Source: Heterodera schachtii
Taxonomy: Eukaryota > Nematoda > Chromadorea > Rhabditida > Heteroderidae
Reading direction: 5' to 3'
DNA: 64,000 nucleotides
Assembly: GCA_023374025.1 (NCBI GenBank)
Contig: SIJG01000008.1
Span: forward strand, 1,232,215 to 1,296,214
In this document: piece after piece, positions 1 to 13,500 of the stretch
Position numbering within the stretch: position 1 is the first letter of the stretch
Layout of the letters: every line of letters starts with the position of its first letter
Program-made: the position numbers and the translations under genes
The notes under the pieces: model-generated
Seen by the model: only the letters and a program-made list of their open reading frames with translations
Database searches by the model: none
What the model was told of the DNA's origin: nothing

Positions 1-850
1 ATGCATTTCCATTTGAAATTTCGTCTTTCTTTCTCGGTTCATTTATTATTTAATTATTGTCTCTGAATTTGATAATGAACCAATAAATGAATTTTCTGTC
101 CATTTCTTTGAATTTCTCTTTGTCAGATGGCGTGCCAAAAAAGAAGCCGAATTTAATTGCATTTGAAGTACAAATGCGGATTCAATTAGCAGCAGCAGGT
201 GTTCTCGGCAAATTAATTTCCCAATTTCCAATTAATGCATTTCATTGACATTTCGGAGAATATTATGGTTTAATCACCCAAAAGTCAGTCAGAATTTTTT
301 AGAATGGCTTAATTTTTCGTAATTCGACCAAATGTTTGAATTAAGTTGATAAAATTCGAGACGATGCAGAAAATATTACTCATTTAAAGGTTTTTATGCA
401 TATATTTTTTTGAAAATGTTCTAAAATTTAGTTAAGGCTCAGAAATTCTATAAAACATATTTTACCCAGTTTATTGTTTTTCGGTTCGTACTCTTTAGGG
501 GTTTTTGCATATGCGTTTTATGGGTAAAAACTTTCTGAAAATTATGCGTTTGCGTTTTTTAAATTTTAATATGCCCACATTCCTGGTTGTCATTTAATTG
601 TTGATTCTATTATTATATATATCAGCTATTTTATTTAAACTATTTATGAGTTGTGATGCAATTAGCCTTTTCCTTCCCACATGTTTATTTACTTATGTAT
701 TTGCTTTGGTCAGCTAATCTTTCGCATTTTACTCCCATTGATTTGCTATTAAGCAATACTTATTTAGTCGTTGCCAGTGGAATAAATTTAAAAGCAATGT
801 CTTTTCCATTTTGACTTATTTTCATTTTCATTTTTAATTTTGGCACACAA
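1..850. other. AT-rich non-coding DNA
   Basis: No convincing coding segment is seen. The short reading frames here have no family resemblance and no splice-consistent neighbours. This is the upstream region of the chemoreceptor gene starting at 851; no specific promoter motif could be recognised. Confidence 0.4.
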
Positions 851-3061
851 ATGGCTTCTTCTTCTGCTGATGATGATGTTGGTGATAATGCTGAATTCGA
901 ACTGAACTTTGCTCTCGCTCTTCTCGAACTTCTGATCAATTTGGCTTCAATTTTGGCATCGCTTTTCAATTTCTTTTTGGTGGGCCGAACGCAGCTGATC
1001 CATCTGAACATGAAGGTCATCCTGGTCTACCAAAGCGCGTGTCTGCTCGTGGTACGATTAACGCAAATTTAAATAGCATTTTATTTATTTGCTTTTTTGG
1101 CATTTTCAGCGCTCTTTTGGCCGTTCAATGATTTGCATTGACAAATTGGCCGTCGACCCGGCAAATGCCGAGCATTTTGAGCCTGCGCGAACCATTTTTC
1201 AGTTGGGCGTTTCCAATCGCAACTTTTTGGCCCACGTGTTGATCATCGAACGCATCATGGCCACCGTTTGTCTGAGATCATACGAACGACAAAAGAGTTG
1301 GCGCTTCTCATTGCTGTGGAGCCCAGCGGTGGTAAGGCAAAAAGAGCAATAAAATGCCATTAATAATATGTAATTAGTGCGCGATAATTTGCTCACAAAA
1401 CCAAAGAATTTCATCCCAAAAAAACAATGTCGGAAAAGGGGATGGTTTTACCATGGAATGGGAAAGACACGGCCCGAATTCGCGCACTAATAAAAATTAA
1501 TTTAAAAAAAGAATTAAAAACAAATAATAATAATATAATAAATTTAAAATCAAATAAATTTATTTTATAAATAAATCGCATTTATAATTTTATTAAATCT
1601 TTAAAGAATTTGAAAATATTAAACTGTGAAAACATTAGTTCAGTTTGTTGTCGCTCTTTTCAATGTGATAATGTTGGGCCAACGTTCTTCCACTCCTTTA
1701 CCATTGTGACTAATTCGTCCCTTCTGATCATTGGCCTGATGGAATTTTTGGTAAGAAATTAATTTTCAATAAATTGTTGATTGGTTAACCCCGTCCTTTT
1801 TGAGTTGTTTGTTTGGATTTGGCTTTACAATCGGCGAATTTACGTTAAAGGCTTTCGCGACAGAATGCCAAGTCTATCAGAGAAATACCAGGTAAAGAAA
1901 ATAAGAAACAACCAAATTATTTATTTATTTCAATAAAAATTAACGATGATTTTTTTTTTTGGATTTTTAGCTGTCCGAAAACATTCGCATTGGCACTCAA
2001 CAAAGCCCGGCACTGATATGCCACTTTTTGTGCTTGTTTATGAATGTGTCCAAGTTGTATTGGTCCTATTTTGGTGTGCCCGGTTACAATTACCTTCTGC
2101 CCATCACAACCGTTTTGGGCTCACTGTTGGGGCTTATGATCGAAATCACCACAATACAGTAAATTTAAATTGCCCCTTTTCCCTTTACGGCCTGAGAATT
2201 TCCTCCCGGCACTTTCTTGAGTTTGGCCCGACTCGGAAGGCCCGGGCATTTATTAATTTTCAGAAATTTTATCGGTAGGCGTCTCAGTGAGAAATTTCGA
2301 AATTATGGGTTATCAATTTTTAAGCTGTCTTTAGGCAGAGTTGTGTTGGATTTTCCAAGTTTTCCGGGAGAAATTAAGGGCCATGAGGCTTTAATCAGCT
2401 CAAACCTGTGACCAACTGAATCAAACTGAACCAATCAACACTGATTTGGCTCAGTTTTCCAAAGTGTCCTTATATTAAATGAATACCCCAATTTTGAAAA
2501 AAACAAAAATCATAAAACAACGGTTCACTTTTCTTAATATTTTCTGAATTGCTACGTATACTAAAAATTTGAGCTCGATTTTTTTTTTTTTGGAAAATGC
2601 CCAAATTCCCTAAAATGGGGTGTCCTTATTTTAAATTAATACACCGTATAATTTTTTTAAATTAAAAACTATAAATTTAATGGTGCGTCTAATTATTGCC
2701 TAAACACATATATATTTATTTTCTTGTTTTTAAATACCAACCTCATTTAGCCATTTTTGTTAGTTTAAAAAATATTCTATTGGACGAAATTCAGTTTTAA
2801 ATAGTTAAATTCTTCAGGTGTCATCCCTTCCTGAAAAGGCAATTTCGCCAAATTGTGTGCAAATTTTACTCACTTTTCGGCCTCTATCGACTGACTCGCA
2901 GCAATCGCTTGTCAACTTCAACCGGTGATCAAACAACACATAGCAGATATTCCATTGCACTTCACGACCTGATCAGTGGCCAAATTATGCCGACTACGGT
3001 TTATCCGGAAAGACACTTTGCCCTTCTCCAAATGAGTTGGGCCACAGTGAGGCCGAATTGA
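851..3061 (+). CDS. Sre-family serpentine chemoreceptor (7TM GPCR)
   Basis: Exons read as 851-1051, 1110-1331, 1644-1750, 1805-1891, 1971-2158 and 2818-3061. The first exon encodes TM1 followed by IHLNMKVILVYQ. The second carries the family signature ERIMATVCLRSYE after TM3. The fifth has the late helices, and the last begins CHPFLKRQFRQ, the usual cytoplasmic tail start of Sre proteins. The Sre family acts as chemosensory GPCRs in nematode neurons; the ligand cannot be predicted. The initiator Met at 851 precedes an acidic N-terminus and TM1, as expected. Exon 3 is odd: it enters as FVVALFNVIMLG but the helix continues in another frame (TFFHSFTIVTNSSLLIIGL), so one base is extra or two are missing near 1676-1682. 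The gene may be a recent pseudogene or the assembly may carry an indel. Confidence 0.8.
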
Positions 3062-4546
3062 AAGAGCCATTTGAATTCGATAATAAAAAAGAGATTTCTT
3101 TTCTTTGAATACATATATTTTTTCTGTTTTAATTTGTATAAAATATATTAATTACAAGGAACTAATCACCTCAAAATTGTTTTTTCCATTCGGACTTTGA
3201 ATACACGATTAAATAATTTTTTTTGGTATTATTCATATTATTTTGCTAACATTAAACAATTCGAAATAAATTTTTCATATTTTCCATTTTGTTTGGGTTT
3301 TTGTTCATCATTTCTGTACCTTTATTATCTTCGAATCGATCTATCATAAATAAAATTCCATCGTTTTTTTAATAATTTAAAATTATTTTTATTACATCCT
3401 TTGAAAGATGCAAAATGGTCAGGTAATCAAATTGCACAGGTTTGTCCTTCCTCTTATAATGACGCGTTAAATGGGTGACTGAACATTTGCGCCCCGATTG
3501 TGAATAAAAAATTTATTCATGAAATTGCCTTTCCCAAGTGTTAACGGGAGTGATTTTATCAAAATATTATCATGCACATCGAAACAACTTGACTGCCTAA
3601 AGCATCAAAAGACCAAAGATCCGCCTTTGAATTTTTCACTTTTCGTGTCGCCATTGTTTTTGCTTTATTAATGAAATATGATCAATTTTTTAATATTTTA
3701 AAATAAACTTAATATTAATGCAAATTTCATCGGTTTTTCGACCATAATGCTGTGAGATTTTTCCAAAAAAAATCCGGTGTATAGTCTCTAGCAGAGACAA
3801 TGAATTCATAATCTTGCAAAAATAAATGTTAGCGGGAAGGAGTCTTGAAGCAATTCTTCATAGTGATCAGTAGGACTCACTAATAATGGCCTGCTGGAAG
3901 GCTTTCACTCCAGCTTCACAAGCGATTTTCGGCTCCTAATCCACCTTTGGCAATGGCAACTTAATTGAAGATACAAATACCAAAACAGAAAAACAATTAA
4001 AGGTTTATTAGTCGAATCGAAGATGAAGATGAGTACCAACGAAATCGGATGAGACCCCATGAACTTGATCCAACAATTTCATTTCGTCTGACAACGAAAG
4101 GAATTGATAATTGGATTGAATAAACAAACAATCATATTAATCTCCCGTTAGCCCTTGGGAAAGGCAATTGATTTGCTGATTTATGCTGATTTTTGGAAAA
4201 AATCCTCGAAACGAAAATGGTTATTTTTATGTAAAACTGCTAACCAAAAACTCCCAAATTTTCAATTTGTGGAGATATGTTAATTTATCTGTTTGTGACT
4301 TTTTATTCCTTAGAAATTTTAAAAGCACACCGCAAAAATCATTTTTATTTATTTTTTTCATTTAGAATAAAATTTCCAAAATGCTGATTTTGAAAATTTT
4401 GAGTTGGAAGCCTTGGGTTTATCTTTGAATCAAAAATTACAATTCGGGGGGCGTAACTAACAATAAGCAGAGCAGAGAATGAGATAATTTTCTACATAAA
4501 TTCAATTCTATTCATTTTTCATGTCAATTTCAATTTATTATTTTTT
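3062..4546. other. intergenic, no gene seen
   Basis: AT-rich sequence between the convergent chemoreceptor and glucuronosyltransferase genes. No coding exon, RNA gene or clear repeat was recognised. If the glucuronosyltransferase has an extra 3' exon, it would begin at the right edge of this stretch (stop near 4547). Confidence 0.4.
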
Positions 4547-4713
4547 CTACTGGCCAATTTCTTTTTCAATTTCTTTCATTGCGTCAGCGATTGTTTTTGC
4601 CACATTCTTTTGGCGAAATGCCGCGCTTACGGCTTTGAATTTGGCCAAATCAAAGTGCGTGGCCGAATCATTGCTAATTGCTTTTAAAAGTCATTTTTTA
4701 TTTTCAATTTTTG

Positions 4714-6299
4714 TCACTTTTTCCGCTGCCTTCGTCCCAATGCCTCTGACAATGCGCTGATCAGTTCATTTTGCACTGTTTGCTGGTCATTTTCCCTGTC
4801 AACTGCCAGCCCAATGTGCCGAAATGCCATAAGTTCCGCGTTGTAATATTGGTCCATGATGAACGGCACGCAAACGATTGGCACTCCGTGGAAAACGCTT
4901 TCCAAAAGACTGTTCATCCCGCAATGGGACACAAATGCCTTTGTTTTAGGATGGGCTTAACTTTGATTAATGTTAGCATTTGTGCCGATCAGTCATTTGG
5001 TGGGTTCAAAAGCGGAGTTTCAATCTCAGCTTCTGTTCTTGCCCCTTTTAACCCCCTTATAAAATTCAATAATTTTGTAAAGTGTGGGCCGATTGATCGG
5101 AAGAGTTTGCTGATCAATCATTTGTTGGCCATTGAAAGTGAGTGCCCTTTCTTTCTTCGCCTACCCAACAGCTCCTTTTGGTTGATCCAACTCTGTGTGA
5201 TCACATTGTCCCATTTGAATCGGAATTGGCCTTCAATTCCCTGGGCCAACTTCCAAATGAACAAAATGTTTGGGAATTTATCCATTGTGCCGGCCATTGC
5301 TTCGACGAATTGGGCATCGCCGGAACCGGAAAAAGCATCGTTTGTGCCAAAACTGACTAGAACAATCCCCTCTTTTGTGCCCAAACTCCGACTGATCAGT
5401 GCGTTTGTCTGTCGGATTAGCTTTTGAATTAGGATTTAATTTAACTGTTGAAAGAAAGAAAGAAGCTGATAGGCGATAAAAACCAAATTTTGGCTCTCGA
5501 GACGGAAAGTGTCCAAAAATTGAAGAACTTGAGTCACAACAGATTAATATTTTTAAATTAATTTTTTTTTTACATTTTTCACTGCTTTTTCGTCAATGTC
5601 CGACGGACGGCCAAAATGTAAGCCGCCAGTAAATTTGACGCGCTTATCGCCCTTCAAAATTTTGGACTGGACAAAATCAATTTCAGGCAGCGAATTGATG
5701 AAGAAAAAGCGGCTCTTGGCGAAAAGTGCGTCCCAACCCGGGAAATTCAAATGGAATTTCTCCTCGGCCAATTTTTGGTACTCAGTGTCCTTAATTAATT
5801 TATTTGTATTTATTATTAATATTATTTTCCACCATATTTATATGTTCTTTGATTTTGGCCAATGTTTGGTCCACGCAATGTTTCCAAACTTCGCTCCTTC
5901 TCCACTTCAATTCCTCGGCCATTTGTCCTTTTGATCGCATGTTTAGCAGTTTCATACGATTCCCACCATTTCGCAAAATATTCATTGTTGAAATTCCGAT
6001 AAACTCTAACAGAGACGAAAAATGAAAATAAGCGATTAAAATTTCTGTTTTTTTAATTTAAAAAATTTATTCCTCGTCATCAGACGCAACAAAAAAAGAC
6101 AAAATTTAAAATAATTTTAAAGCTTTTGACACATTTAAAAGTTATGAGTCTTTTAAATTTAGGAGCTAGTTAATATTAATGTTTTAGATTTTATTATAAA
6201 CCAATGTGGGGGGGGGGAGGTCTTTTTGGTTTGCAGACTTTTTTTTGGTGATTTTCCGGGGGTTTTCGGGGTCCCTGATCACGAAGCTCTCTCTCACTT

Positions 6300-6336
<37 letters not shown>

Positions 6337-7255
6337 CGTTTTAACTTTTTGGCACTTTTTACCCGTCGGCATTCCCTCCGACTGTTTCATTTTGCTCAAA
6401 TGGCCCATCAAATACAGCTGAAACGGAGACATCGGCTGACTTTGGGTGGAGATTGTGACCGCAATTTGCAGAAAGTGGAAAAGTGCCAACGAATACTCCG
6501 TGAAACAGAATGCCTCTGCCATTCCCACGTCGAATTTCTCGCCACGTAATTCGTCCATCAGTTCAAAGTCATCAGGCAATTTCTAATTAGGGAGTTCAAA
6601 AAAATATATTTGAATTATTTTTGTCACAATAAAATTATTGATAGGAAAAGCACCAAAAAGCCCCATGGATTGAACGGGCGTAAGAAAGGCTAACACTTTC
6701 CATGCTTTGTTTATCTAAACTTTCCCGCCCGGAAAGAGAAGATTTTTAGATAGTTTTTTCTAATTAAAAAAAAATTGAGAAGAAGCTACTGCTCATTTAA
6801 ATCCTTAGAGCGCTGTCTTTTTTGCATTAATTTACCATGGTAAATTCTGTCATTCATTTTGCTTAAGTCTCCCTCCATGATAAGCTCGTGCAACGGTTTC
6901 GTCTTTTTCTGCACAAAATACCGCACATTCAGTTGGGCTTCATCATTTTTGTTGGTTAATTTATAAGTTGCATCTGTTATTGGGACCAACATATGCTAAA
7001 AGTGCGTTTTAATTTATTTATTCGTAAAATTTGGAAATTTTGGCGAAAATTAACCACAAAATGTAAATTAAAACCCTAATTAATTACAATTTGGTGGCCT
7101 TCTTCTGCCAAATATTTGGCCAAGTTTAAACCGAATCCAAAATGACTTCGAAGGAACATGTAATTTGGTTGGACGACTAATATTTTCAAAGTGTTTGCCA
7201 TTTCCGCAACAAATGAACTCATTAGTAAAAAGGTTATCGTAATTAAAGCAGCCAT
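4714..7255 (-). CDS. UDP-glucuronosyltransferase (GT1 family)
   Basis: Transfers a sugar from a UDP-sugar to small lipophilic molecules in the ER lumen; in nematodes this is a detoxification enzyme. The start at 7255 gives a signal peptide (MAALITITFLLMSSFVAEM) followed by KILVVQPNYMFLRSHFGFG, typical of UGT N-termini. Further exons lie at about 6992-6786, 6579-6350, 5985-5838, 5790-5565, 5400-5164 and 4957-4714. GIVLVSFGTNDAFSGS is the start of the C-terminal domain. The joined SWINQKELL-AHPKTKAFVSHCGMNS gives the donor-sugar signature, which ends DQYYNAE. The usual HGG is HCG here. The protein stops soon after this motif (ISALSEALG then a frame end). A possible further exon ends near 4547, but it does not resemble the usual UGT tail, and no C-terminal membrane anchor was found. 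A (CT)n run lies in one intron. Confidence 0.85.
6300..6333. repeat. (CT)n microsatellite in UGT intron
   Basis: Uninterrupted CT dinucleotide run of about 34 bases within an intron of the glucuronosyltransferase gene. It is followed by exon sequence on the minus strand. Confidence 0.85.
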
Positions 7256-8549
7256 TTGGATTAATTATTTTCTGATGTGCAAAAGAAATATCGAAATAGA
7301 AAATAAATAAATCAAGCCACTTAAATATTAAAATTATTCGTAATTTAAATTTAATTTAGCCAACAATTTCCGAATATTTGCCAATTTTATGAAAACCAAA
7401 TCCGCCTCATTTCCAATTTAATGTTCCACCATTTTCCTTTCCTTCCCATCATTTGCCACACTTTTGCTTCACTTACAACAAATTCCCCCCGGGAAATAAA
7501 AAGAAATTTGTATTGGATTCAAATTAAAAAAAAATATCATTTAATGGAATAAAATATTTTTAAATTTGGGATTTTTTTAATAATTTGATTTTTGGACAAA
7601 TTTTTTTTACTTTTTCGAAAAAGTCATTTTAGAGGTGTATTCTGCTGAAAAATTTTCTTTCGTTCGTAGATTTTTTCGTTTTCACAGCATTTTTTGTTAA
7701 GGAAAATTGGTTTAATATGAAATTTTCTCAAATATGTATTCAAAAAATATTGAAAAAACATAAAAACATCCACTTTTACAGCCTCTTGAGCTGCTACTGT
7801 TATAATTGCAACGTATACATGAAACAGCAGGGGAATTGATGGCCGGCACGTTGTTGTACAAGGCGTTGTTGTTGTTGCAAAATTAAGCATTTTTATTGGA
7901 TTTTGTCATTTGAAAGGCTTAGAAAAGCATCTTTGACAAGGCGTAAATGTCCGGGGGGTCGGCTAACAGCAGCAAATTTGGAATTTCTTTTTTTTTATTG
8001 AAATTCATTGAAACCGTCCTATGGGACGCAAAAAAAATATATGAGAATTTTAGTAGATTTAGGTGCTTACTCATTCTGTGAACGCAGAATTAATTTTAAA
8101 AAATGAATGCAATTTGAAAAAGGACGTAGGGAAAAGATTATTTCGGAAGCATAAGTGCCGCAATGTGCTCAAAAATGACCGTGCAAAATAAATAAAAAGT
8201 TGCAATAGTAAAAAATGAAAGTTACATTATATAAAGAAAAAAGCAATTCCAATGTTAAAAATTCGAAGTTCACAAGCACAAAGTTGGAGATGCAAAGCAA
8301 TGCCGCTGGTGTTGTGCTGCAGCACAGCCATAAGCACGGGCATTGTGCGGCATGGTCAGAAAATGGCATTGGAAATGAAAACAAAATAACGGATGACCCC
8401 CTGCTGACCAATGATGAGTGGCGTTGTCGAGCAGTTTTTGTTGGCGGTAGTGCTGTTTTCGGCATTCTGCTCGCTTCACCCATTGTTTTTTTTTATGATT
8501 ATGCGATTTATTGCAGGATTAGAATTATTTTTAGACATAATTCAGTAAA
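7256..8549. other. intergenic, no gene seen
   Basis: Upstream region of the glucuronosyltransferase. Opposed reading frames at about 8169-8589 overlap on both strands and have neither family similarity nor convincing splice context, so they are not annotated. Nothing else is recognisable. Confidence 0.35.
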
Positions 8550-8665
8550 AAACATTTTTAAAATTTATATTATTGTCATTTCGCAATAGGAAATACCAAA
8601 ATTTATTTTCCTAAAATTTAATAAACATTTATAAAATTTATATTATTGTCATTTCGCAATAGGTA
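8550..8665 (+). repeat. tandem duplication of about 75 bp
   Basis: The sequence AAATTTATATTATTGTCATT followed by TCGCAATAGG occurs at about 8559-8590 and again at about 8634-8663. Intervening bases also partly match, consistent with a two-copy tandem repeat of about 75 bp. Function unknown. Confidence 0.7.
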
Positions 8666-9043
8666 CATAATATCCAAAATTTCTTTACAATATTAATAAA
8701 GCATTGATTAATATTAATAAAATGTAATTTTGCAATGACGTATTATTAAGCTTATTTGCGTCATAATTGGCTTTCATAAACAGAAATAATAAAATTTTTG
8801 TCATTCTAAGGGAAAGCAAAATATATTGCCATAATTTTATTGTGAAGGGAATGCCAAAAATTTAGAAGTTAATTTTAGTCAAGGTTTTAAGATAGCAGAA
8901 AGAAACATAAAATTTTATTTATATTTAAAAGTTAATTATATGTTTGAATTTTGTGATCTTTTGACTTTTTATGACTATTCACATTGGTTTTACAATATTA
9001 ATTTTAATATAATATTTTCAAAATAAAAATTTAATTTTAGAGA

Positions 9044-10205
9044 ATGAATATCATTATGTTATATATTTGTATATTATCGACATTCCCATTACTTTTTGGC
9101 ATGGGTTTCGGTAATAAAAAAGATTATGATAAACAAGTTGATGCTCTGTTACGTCGTGGCCAAACATTGATTCAACAAATGCAAGGTCATTTTGATTAAT
9201 TACATATTAATAATATATTTCATATCGAAATTTGCTTTAGAGGAACTTAGAAAAGATGAATTGGAGGCGAACGAATGGAGGTGATTTTAAATTTTGAATT
9301 TTAATGTTTTTGCTCATTTAAATTTCACAATTTTAGTGAATCATTTGAACTGTTAAAATTGTTGGTGGAAATCGAAGGCGAATTGGCCAAGTTAGATGAA
9401 GAGAATGCCAATTGGACAGAAGAGACAGCGAAGAAATATTGTGGTGCCAAAAAAAGTGGTGAAAAATTGGACAACAGCAAAAAAGTTGAGGAATTTTTAC
9501 AAAAATCACCCAAAAAATGGAAGAAATGAAAACGGAAGAAAGTACCGTAAAGGTATCCATCGAAGGGGTTTACGGTACTCGGGCCGAAATACTGGCAAAG
9601 GCCAAGCTGTTCCCGAAGTGCGTGAAGCTACGAACGTATTTGAAAGTGATCAGAACGATTCGTATGATCAGCAAAAAGATGGAGGGTGGACCGATAAAAG
9701 AAGCAATCGAAAAAGTAACGAACAGAAACACGGTAGCAGAGCGTGGGGATACTGTAACAATTATGCCAAGCGAATTGGTGGCACTAACGGGGCAACTTTG
9801 GGTACGTTTTTGGAAATGGACCAAAACAAAATTCTCGGTGATTTTCAAAACGGACTTCGCCACCAATCGGCACTCATTGCACAAACATTTGCCATCGTTT
9901 GGATTGCTTTGCGTGCCATCGAAATGCGAAGTTGCCCTTTGGCGGATGTTCTAACTGTGGTCAATTCGAGCATTGATATGCTTGAAAGTAATCATCAAGA
10001 TATGATTATGATGAACAATGGGAGCAAAAGTATTGCTGGGGGTGAGTCAGACAACCGTAACAGCAAAATTCCAACGGAGCACAGTATGACAAAGGCTGAC
10101 AATGTACAAAAGAATGACAGTATGCCAAAGGCTGACAATTTACAAAAAAGTGACAGTACACCAAAGAGTGACGGAGGCACAATGCCAATGATGGGACCAA
10201 AATGA
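9044..10205 (+). CDS. novel secreted helical protein, copy A
   Basis: No known family recognised. Exon 1 (9044-9185) encodes a signal peptide (MNIIMLYICILSTFPLLFG) and a charged segment. Exon 2 is 9241-9280 and exon 3 starts at 9337. The product is predicted mostly helical, with conserved stretches KEAIEKVT and MPSELVALTGQLW. It ends in a low-complexity tail with a 12-residue repeat (TKADNVQKNDSM, PKADNLQKSDST, then a partial copy). A homologue on the opposite strand at 18410-20065 has matching intron positions and the matching motif KEAIGKVT...MPSQLVGLMMELW. Exon 3 needs two one-base insertions, in the A5 run near 9501 and the T5 run near 9806, to stay in the frame supported by the paralogue. 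These are probably assembly indels, otherwise a decaying gene. Secretion is inferred from the signal peptide only. Confidence 0.65.
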
Positions 10206-10561
10206 TCAGAAAAAGGAGAAGGAAATGGGTCATAAAATGCTAAGAATTGTTGATGAATTTTTAGGAATGGCTCTTATTATGATAAATGGGTTGTTCATCT
10301 GAGCAAGGAAACGACTTTATTATTTATTTATTCTTTGTTTTCAGTTTTTTCTTTTTGTTTAAATAAAATTTTGGGCATATTTAAAAGATTTTATTTGCTG
10401 TACTTTGACTTGACTTCTGAATGGGTTTATTTTTATTGAGATTTGAATATATTAAAATATTCGCCATTAACTGACAACGAATAGTATAATGAAAGAAATT
10501 ATATATATCAAAATGTCATATCTTTTTCTTCGATTGGTCATTTGTAAGTGTACCAATTAAA

Positions 10562-13500
10562 TTAATCATCCAGAAAAGGATTTTCCGAATCCTTTGGAAT
10601 TATTTGGCTGAAATTATAAAGAAAAACTGCCGCGAATAAAAAATAATCCAATTGCTCACCTGCATTTGTCCAGCAATGTTTGTCGTTTGTCCGTCTTTTT
10701 GGCACACGCTTCGGGACAATTTTGTGCCATCCAATGCGGGTTCCGTTGGCATTCACTGATCGTTGCGTTAGTGCCCAACAAATGCTCGGGAAAAGCGGCC
10801 CATCGTTTGCACTGCAAGAGCAGATCCGTTGGCACTGATAAAAAAATGATTGCTTGATTATATAATCCAACAATTTAATTTGTTTACCCGTGGATCGTTT
10901 CGGGTCGGCGAGGGAATGGCACCCGTCGAAACCGCACGTGCCGGCGCACCACACATTCATAAATTGTGGTGCCGTTTTGCACGTTTGGTTGGCGCCGGCC
11001 CAATACGCGCAACACTCGTGGTTGTCGTAGCAGACGCGTTCTGTTGGAAGCCCGAGCTAAGAAGCAATTTAAAAGATAACTTTAATAGTAGGAATGAATG
11101 ATTGGGGCGCGGATTAGCATAAATTTCCATTTTTTCATATTTATTAAAATTTTAATGGATGGATTATGAAATTCTTTTTGACTTAATTTTCTGAAACATA
11201 AATTCATATTTTGGTATTTTCATATTTTAGCATTTTTCCACTTTTATCCGTATTTTATCCATTTTTTAGGCTTTTCATATAATCCGAGCATTATCAATCT
11301 TTGAATTATATAATAAATAATAAAATTATATTTATAAATAAATAAATTTTCTTGATGGTCCTCACCAATTCAGAGGAAATGTGTACCGTCGGAGGAGGAA
11401 CTATCTAAATGTGAGGATGTATTTCATTGGCAATGAGAAATTTGGATGGCACTAAGAAAACCGAAGGCAATTCCGATTTCGATTCTGAATAAAACGCAAA
11501 AATAAGGGAACACTCCGATGGCCTCGAATTTATCCATTCGAAAAAAAAACAAAAAAAGGCGGAAAATGAAAAGTTCTATTTTAGAAAATTCATTAAAACA
11601 CTTAAAAATCTCCCAATTGACTAAATCCCCGGCAAACTCAAAAGGAATCTGACAATAGTAACCCCAAAAGAAACAATAAGAGTTTTTACCACTTTGGTGG
11701 ACCGCTGACAAATGCCATCGACGCAGGCCGAGCCGTAGCACGATTCCTCACCTGAAGTTTTCTCACATTTTTGGTCACTAATAGAGAAAAACTTCAGGTT
11801 TCTTTGGAAAAAATGTCAATCCCAATCGTTTCGAATTCTGTTTTTTTTAATTAATCCATTGAAAATGGGCTACCGTTTCCGCTAAATTTGGAACAATTTC
11901 CACCGAGCTTTATCTTGGAATAACAGTTGGGACTTTTTCCATTGGTTGTGTCGCAGAAAAGATACCTTTAATAATGGGTTGGAAAATTGAAAAAAAATAT
12001 AAAAAATAATTATTTTTTTTCAATATTTTATTGAGTAAATTACGGTGATCCACAGCCACCAGTGGAACTGCAAGTTGGCCTCATTTTGTAGTTATACAAA
12101 TACGAAGTGTACGCATTGCTCAGTCCAACTGAAAATTAATTTATTTAAATTTAAAAATAAATAAAATTGTAAAATTATAAAAAAGAGAGAACCGCGATTT
12201 TGAAGCGGAGGGTCAATGAATGGGACCATTGGAGTATCGAGAAAGAAACTCACGCCAGCAGAACACTTAAAAAGCAATACCACACAAATTTTCAAATTTA
12301 CTAAAATGGAAAATAAATTTATTATTTTTATTTGTTTAATTTGGAATAAAAATGATGGGCCATTGTTATTTAATTGCTAAACACCGCTTTAATTTGATGG
12401 TGGGGCGGGAAATCAGTTTCACGCTCAGAAAAACTGTGCTGTGTGCGCAAACGCCACTGCTCCCAAATCTGTAAAAATTAAATAAATAAATAAATCGGAA
12501 GCAATTAATTTAAAAGAAACTTGTTTTTTGTTTTCATTTATGATTATGTAATATAATAAAAAACGTACGTAATCAATAAATGTGTGATGCAAAAAGAAAA
12601 TTGGATCATAGGGAGCAGTGCCGACATGTTCCTAATGGGAAAACTTATCAAATGATCAAATTCAATCCAATCAGCAGACGATCTTTCATTTAAACGATTT
12701 AAATGCCAATCCCATCGGGAATAGTTTCGATTAAATAAAAAATGCCATCCGATCGTTCTCTCTCTCTCTCTCTTTCCTCATCTCTCTCTCTCTCTCTGTC
12801 CCCCCCTCTCTCCTCTCTCTCTCCCCTCTCCTCTCTCTCCTCTCTGAATCTCTCCTCTCTCTCCTCCTCTCTCGCTCCCCTTCTCTCTCTCCCCTCTCTC
12901 TCCCTCCTCCCCCCCCCCCCCCTCTCTCTCTCTCTCTCTCTAAATCTCTCTCTCTCACTCTCTCTCTAAATCTCTCTCTCTCTCTCCTTCTCTCCCTCTC
13001 TCTAAATCTCTCTCTCTCTCCTCCCCCCCCCCCTCTCTCTCTCTCTCTAAATCTCTCTCTCTAAATCTCTCTCTCTCTCTCTCTCTCACCATGTGTCCGC
13101 CCATCCAAAGGTGCACATTGTTGTGATTTATCTCCAACACTTCCAAGTCGTTGCTCTCCTTGAACAGTTGGCAAGTGCCATCCTCATTCTAAACATTTCA
13201 TTTTCGACTCCTAAAAGAACAATTCGTTAGATGGCAAATTCACTCCGTCGGTTGTGAAGGCGAATATTTGGTCCAATTCTGCTTTGTTTATCATCGTATC
13301 GACTCTGAAATCATTTATTCTTTTTGGTGATTTAAAATGATATTAATTAAACTGACTGGTGAACGGTCAGCAACGAGCCTTGGTCTCCATTTCTGGGCGC
13401 AAGACGTCGTTGGACGGGTTTATCATCCGGCTTAATCAGTGCGATGATTTAACTGATTTTGAGTGATTGTGCATTTATTGGATGGTCATTTTTGTTTGAA

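Noticed and set aside
8169..8589. Overlapping frames of 69-124 residues on both strands
   Set aside because: Mutually antisense, no signal peptide, domain or splice support; treated as chance frames.
12731..13146. Ser/Leu/Pro and Arg/Glu frames on both strands
   Set aside because: Translation of the CT microsatellite in a tyrosinase intron. Only the part encoding HNNVHLWMGGHM at 13090-13190 is real exon.
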